The position numbers and the translations under genes were made by a program. DNA of 8,860 nucleotides. Source: Faecalibacterium prausnitzii (GTDB lineage Bacteria; Bacillota; Clostridia; Oscillospirales; Ruminococcaceae). Location of the stretch: the NCBI GenBank assembly GCA_002313795.1, contig DCCL01000088.1, positions 1 to 8,860 of the forward strand. Reading direction: 5' to 3'. Shown in pieces: positions 6,998 through 8,860 of the stretch (its first letter is position 1; the number at the start of each line of letters is the position of its first letter). A model generated the notes under the pieces. The model did not search any database. It was not told where the DNA came from and was given only the letters and a program-made list of their open reading frames with translations.

Positions 6998-8005
6998 TCA
7001 ATAACGAAGCATTTCCCGAACGACTGGAACATGACTCAACAGCCAGGACAGCACCCAGCAAACAACGCTCAACCCCGCCCACATCACCCCGGCCTGCGCC
7101 GGGCCGTTCACGGCGCTTTGCAACTGAAACGCATCCAGCAGGAACCCATGGATCAGGAATGCCCCAAAACTGTACGGGGCAAATTTTCCAAACCACGCCG
7201 ATACCCGGGGCGATACCCGAAATGCCAGAAACAGCGAAATGCTCCATACCATAATCGCAACGTCATCATACATGTAGTTCGATTCGATCTGTCCGGTCAC
7301 GCGGAAGCAGAGAACATACTGCCATGCAGTGCTGGCTACCGTCAACACTGCCGCGCATCCTCGAATCAAACGCGGAGACCAGCGGCTCACATCGAAAGTG
7401 CTGACTTTATAACCTAGGCAGAAATAAAACAGCCACGTCCAGAGCCGAAGCCGCTGTGTGACCCGCTCCTGTACAAAGAATCCGCCCTGCGCGATTGAAA
7501 GCAAGGACAATGCCATCACGCCAAGGCAGACCACGCCCAATGCAACCAACACACGGTTCAGATTCTTTTTCACCCAATCAAAACAGAACAGCAAAAGCGT
7601 GTAGATCAAAGCAAACGAGTACAGGAACCACAAATACGCATACGACGTATACGAGAGAAAGCCTTTCAGCATCTCTTTCACGGCTTTTGCAATTGGAAAC
7701 TGATGTACCACGAATACGTATACGCCAATACAGATACCATTGAGAAGCAGCACCCGTGCGATTCCCAATATCTTCTTCTTGTAATACGAAAAATCAAACA
7801 TTTCCCGGCGGAGCATCAAACTACCATTGACCATAAAGAACAGCGGCATACAGCACCGCGCCGCATAAAACAGTACCGCATCATGGCACGGTGCCGTCAC
7901 TTCGGGACCGCGCTGGGTATGCAACGCAAATACCATCAACAAAGCAAAGGTTTTGATGCCGTCCAGATATGGCAGGCGTTTTGTTTTTTGCGCGGGTGCA
8001 TTCAT
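6998..8005 (-). CDS. Acyltransferase-3 family membrane protein (probable glycan O-acyltransferase)
   Basis: A 335-residue polytopic membrane protein predicted to transfer an acyl group, usually acetyl, from a cytoplasmic donor to a sugar hydroxyl of the glycan. The N-terminus has RLPYLDGIKTFALLMVFALH (10-29): D15 plus K18 ten residues before H29, the K/R-x10-H motif of the family. Other family blocks are MPLFFMVNGSLML (53-65), AYLWFLYSFALIYTLLL (123-139) and APYSFGAFLIHGFLLDAF (276-293). About ten hydrophobic segments are visible, matching the acyltransferase-only form; there is no extracellular SGNH domain. The ATG overlaps the upstream TGA by four bases (ATGA). The ribosome site is weak (GGGGAAGAAG, far upstream), so initiation probably depends on coupling. 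The DNA is markedly AT-richer than its neighbours (60-base samples at 7561 and 7741 are 38% and 40% GC by count, against 67% at 4141). It uses CTA at L197 and TCA at S170. Recent acquisition is possible. Acyl donor and target sugar cannot be told. Confidence 0.88.
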   Translation of the reverse strand: MNAPAQKTKRLPYLDGIKTFALLMVFALHTQRGPEVTAPCHDAVLFYAARCCMPLFFMVNGSLMLRREMFDFSYYKKKILGIARVLLLNGICIGVYVFVVHQFPIAKAVKEMLKGFLSYTSYAYLWFLYSFALIYTLLLFCFDWVKKNLNRVLVALGVVCLGVMALSLLSIAQGGFFVQERVTQRLRLWTWLFYFCLGYKVSTFDVSRWSPRLIRGCAAVLTVASTAWQYVLCFRVTGQIESNYMYDDVAIMVWSISLFLAFRVSPRVSAWFGKFAPYSFGAFLIHGFLLDAFQLQSAVNGPAQAGVMWAGLSVVCWVLSWLLSHVPVVREMLRY

Positions 8006-8860
8006 TGTGTGTTTTCTTCTTCCCCGGAAGATTCTTTGCGCAGGAACGGCCTGCGGGGGTATTTTCCCAGTTTCAGCTCCGAACCAGCACAGGCAATGCC
8101 CAGCATCGTGAACAAAAACAGCGTCAGATAACCGGAATTCGTATACGACCGTTCGGTCAGGCCGCGGATCATCAGGGGCAGGACGAACGCCGAACAGGCC
8201 AGATACTGGTCATCGGAAAAGCTGCGGATCCGGCGGAAGCTGTAAAGAAACATCAGAAAATACAGCGCAATGCCGAACAGGCCCACATCCAGCCACATTT
8301 CCAGCAGGGTGTTATGGGAACCGAAGTTCATGGTACGGAACCAGCTGTCACGGCCATAGCGATCCTGCAGCGATTTCAGCGCCCGTTTGTTGTCCCAGAA
8401 CATCAGCATCCCGTAGCCGGTAAAGGTGTGGCTCTCCATCATAAAGGGGATGATCTCCTCCCACATGATGGTGCGGTTGGAAAGGGTGGCATCCTTGCCC
8501 AGCGATTCCAGAAACGGCGAGAAGATGGGCAGAATGGTCAGCGCAGCGAACAAAAAGCCCACCGAGACTACAATGTAAAGATACGACCAGTGGAACCGCG
8601 GCAGGCGGCCATTCATCTTATCGTGCAGGAGCAGATAGGCGATGGGCACCAACGCCGTGAACAGTGCGCCCACAGCCTTGGTGCTGACCAGCAGCAACAG
8701 CTGAGCCACCAGCGTGAACCACCAGAAGGGCTTCGGCGTTTCTTGCGCCCGCCGCTTGATGCGGAACGACGCTGTTTGAAGCACCAGCCCGTAGGCCAGC
8801 TCTTCGCCCAGTGAATTTTTACGGTTCATCAGGCCATGGAACAGATAGCGGCCCTCTTCG
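8002..8860 (-). CDS. O-antigen ligase/Wzy polymerase family protein, 5' end cut by window
   Basis: The C-terminal 285 residues of a polytopic membrane protein. In a Gram-positive host it would be the Wzy polymerase joining flipped repeat units outside. The frame is open to the window edge (EEGRYLFHGLMNRKNSLGEE at the start), so the ATG at 8829 is internal: the R..LFHGL..KNSLG block is the usual conserved loop of the family. Further motifs counted from 8859: STKAVGAL (59-66), LSNRTIMWEE (126-135), FTGYGMLMF (146-154) and the periplasmic/extracellular loop GSHNTLLEMWLDVGLFG (180-196). The Arg and the His-Asn are the residues conserved in the WaaL/Wzy_C domain. Roughly five more membrane segments follow, then a hydrophilic tail ending ESSGEEENTQ. 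It overlaps the acyltransferase start by four bases. No ligase to lipid A is expected here, so polymerase is the better reading, but ligase-type attachment of glycan to another anchor cannot be excluded. Confidence 0.86.
   Translation of the reverse strand, partial: EEGRYLFHGLMNRKNSLGEELAYGLVLQTASFRIKRRAQETPKPFWWFTLVAQLLLLVSTKAVGALFTALVPIAYLLLHDKMNGRLPRFHWSYLYIVVSVGFLFAALTILPIFSPFLESLGKDATLSNRTIMWEEIIPFMMESHTFTGYGMLMFWDNKRALKSLQDRYGRDSWFRTMNFGSHNTLLEMWLDVGLFGIALYFLMFLYSFRRIRSFSDDQYLACSAFVLPLMIRGLTERSYTNSGYLTLFLFTMLGIACAGSELKLGKYPRRPFLRKESSGEEENTQ

Noticed and set aside
5999..7417. 472-codon plus-strand open frame, with similar ones at 3065-4252, 5566-6360 and 7969-8814
   Set aside because: All lie opposite recognised minus-strand genes, have no recognisable domains and are explained by codon choice in the sense genes.
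8827..8829. ATG at 8829 as the start of the Wzy-like protein
   Set aside because: The frame stays open to the window edge, and the residues before this Met (GRYLFHGL) form the first half of a conserved family loop, so it is internal; the visible part also lacks the N-terminal membrane segments.

Overview
The window is one stretch of a polysaccharide (capsule or exopolysaccharide) biosynthesis locus. All eight genes lie on the minus strand and read from the right end to the left end. It looks Wzx/Wzy-dependent: it holds a polytopic O-antigen-ligase/Wzy-type protein, a Wzx-type flippase, four glycosyltransferases, a membrane acyltransferase that could decorate the chain, and an asparagine-synthetase-like protein of unclear job. 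Priming glycosyltransferase, chain-length control and nucleotide-sugar genes are not here and would have to lie outside.

The organism is most likely a fairly GC-rich Gram-positive gut Firmicute, for example Oscillospiraceae/Faecalibacterium-like. The reasons are strong AGGAG-type ribosome binding sites before most genes, GC-rich codon use, and close resemblance of one glycosyltransferase to streptococcal WchF/Cps2T-type rhamnosyltransferases. The taxon is an inference from style, not from a marker gene.

Layout in transcription order: (8860 to 8002) Wzy/O-antigen-ligase family protein, 5' end outside the window; (8005-6998) acyltransferase-3 family membrane protein, in AT-richer DNA than its neighbours; (6979-6140) GT2 glycosyltransferase; (6120-4588) Wzx-type flippase; (4591-3062) asparagine-synthetase-like protein without the N-terminal glutaminase cysteine; (3038-2178) second GT2 glycosyltransferase; (2178-964) WchF-like glycosyltransferase; (954 to 1) GT4-like glycosyltransferase, 3' end outside the window.

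The genes overlap by 1 or 4 bases (TGATG and ATGA junctions) or are separated by only 9-23 bases. There is therefore no room for internal promoters or terminators, and I see none; the eight genes look like part of one transcript. No stretch without a gene exceeds 23 bases. I see no RNA genes, insertion sequences, CRISPR or attachment sites.

Inferred working model: a lipid-linked sugar made elsewhere is extended on the cytoplasmic face by the four glycosyltransferases, probably including one rhamnose transfer, and flipped by Wzx. It is then polymerised by the Wzy-like protein outside, with acylation by the acyltransferase. The asparagine-synthetase-like protein may amidate or otherwise condense a group onto a precursor. 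The most unusual element is that last gene; the rest is a recognisable, though probably strain-specific, glycan cluster.
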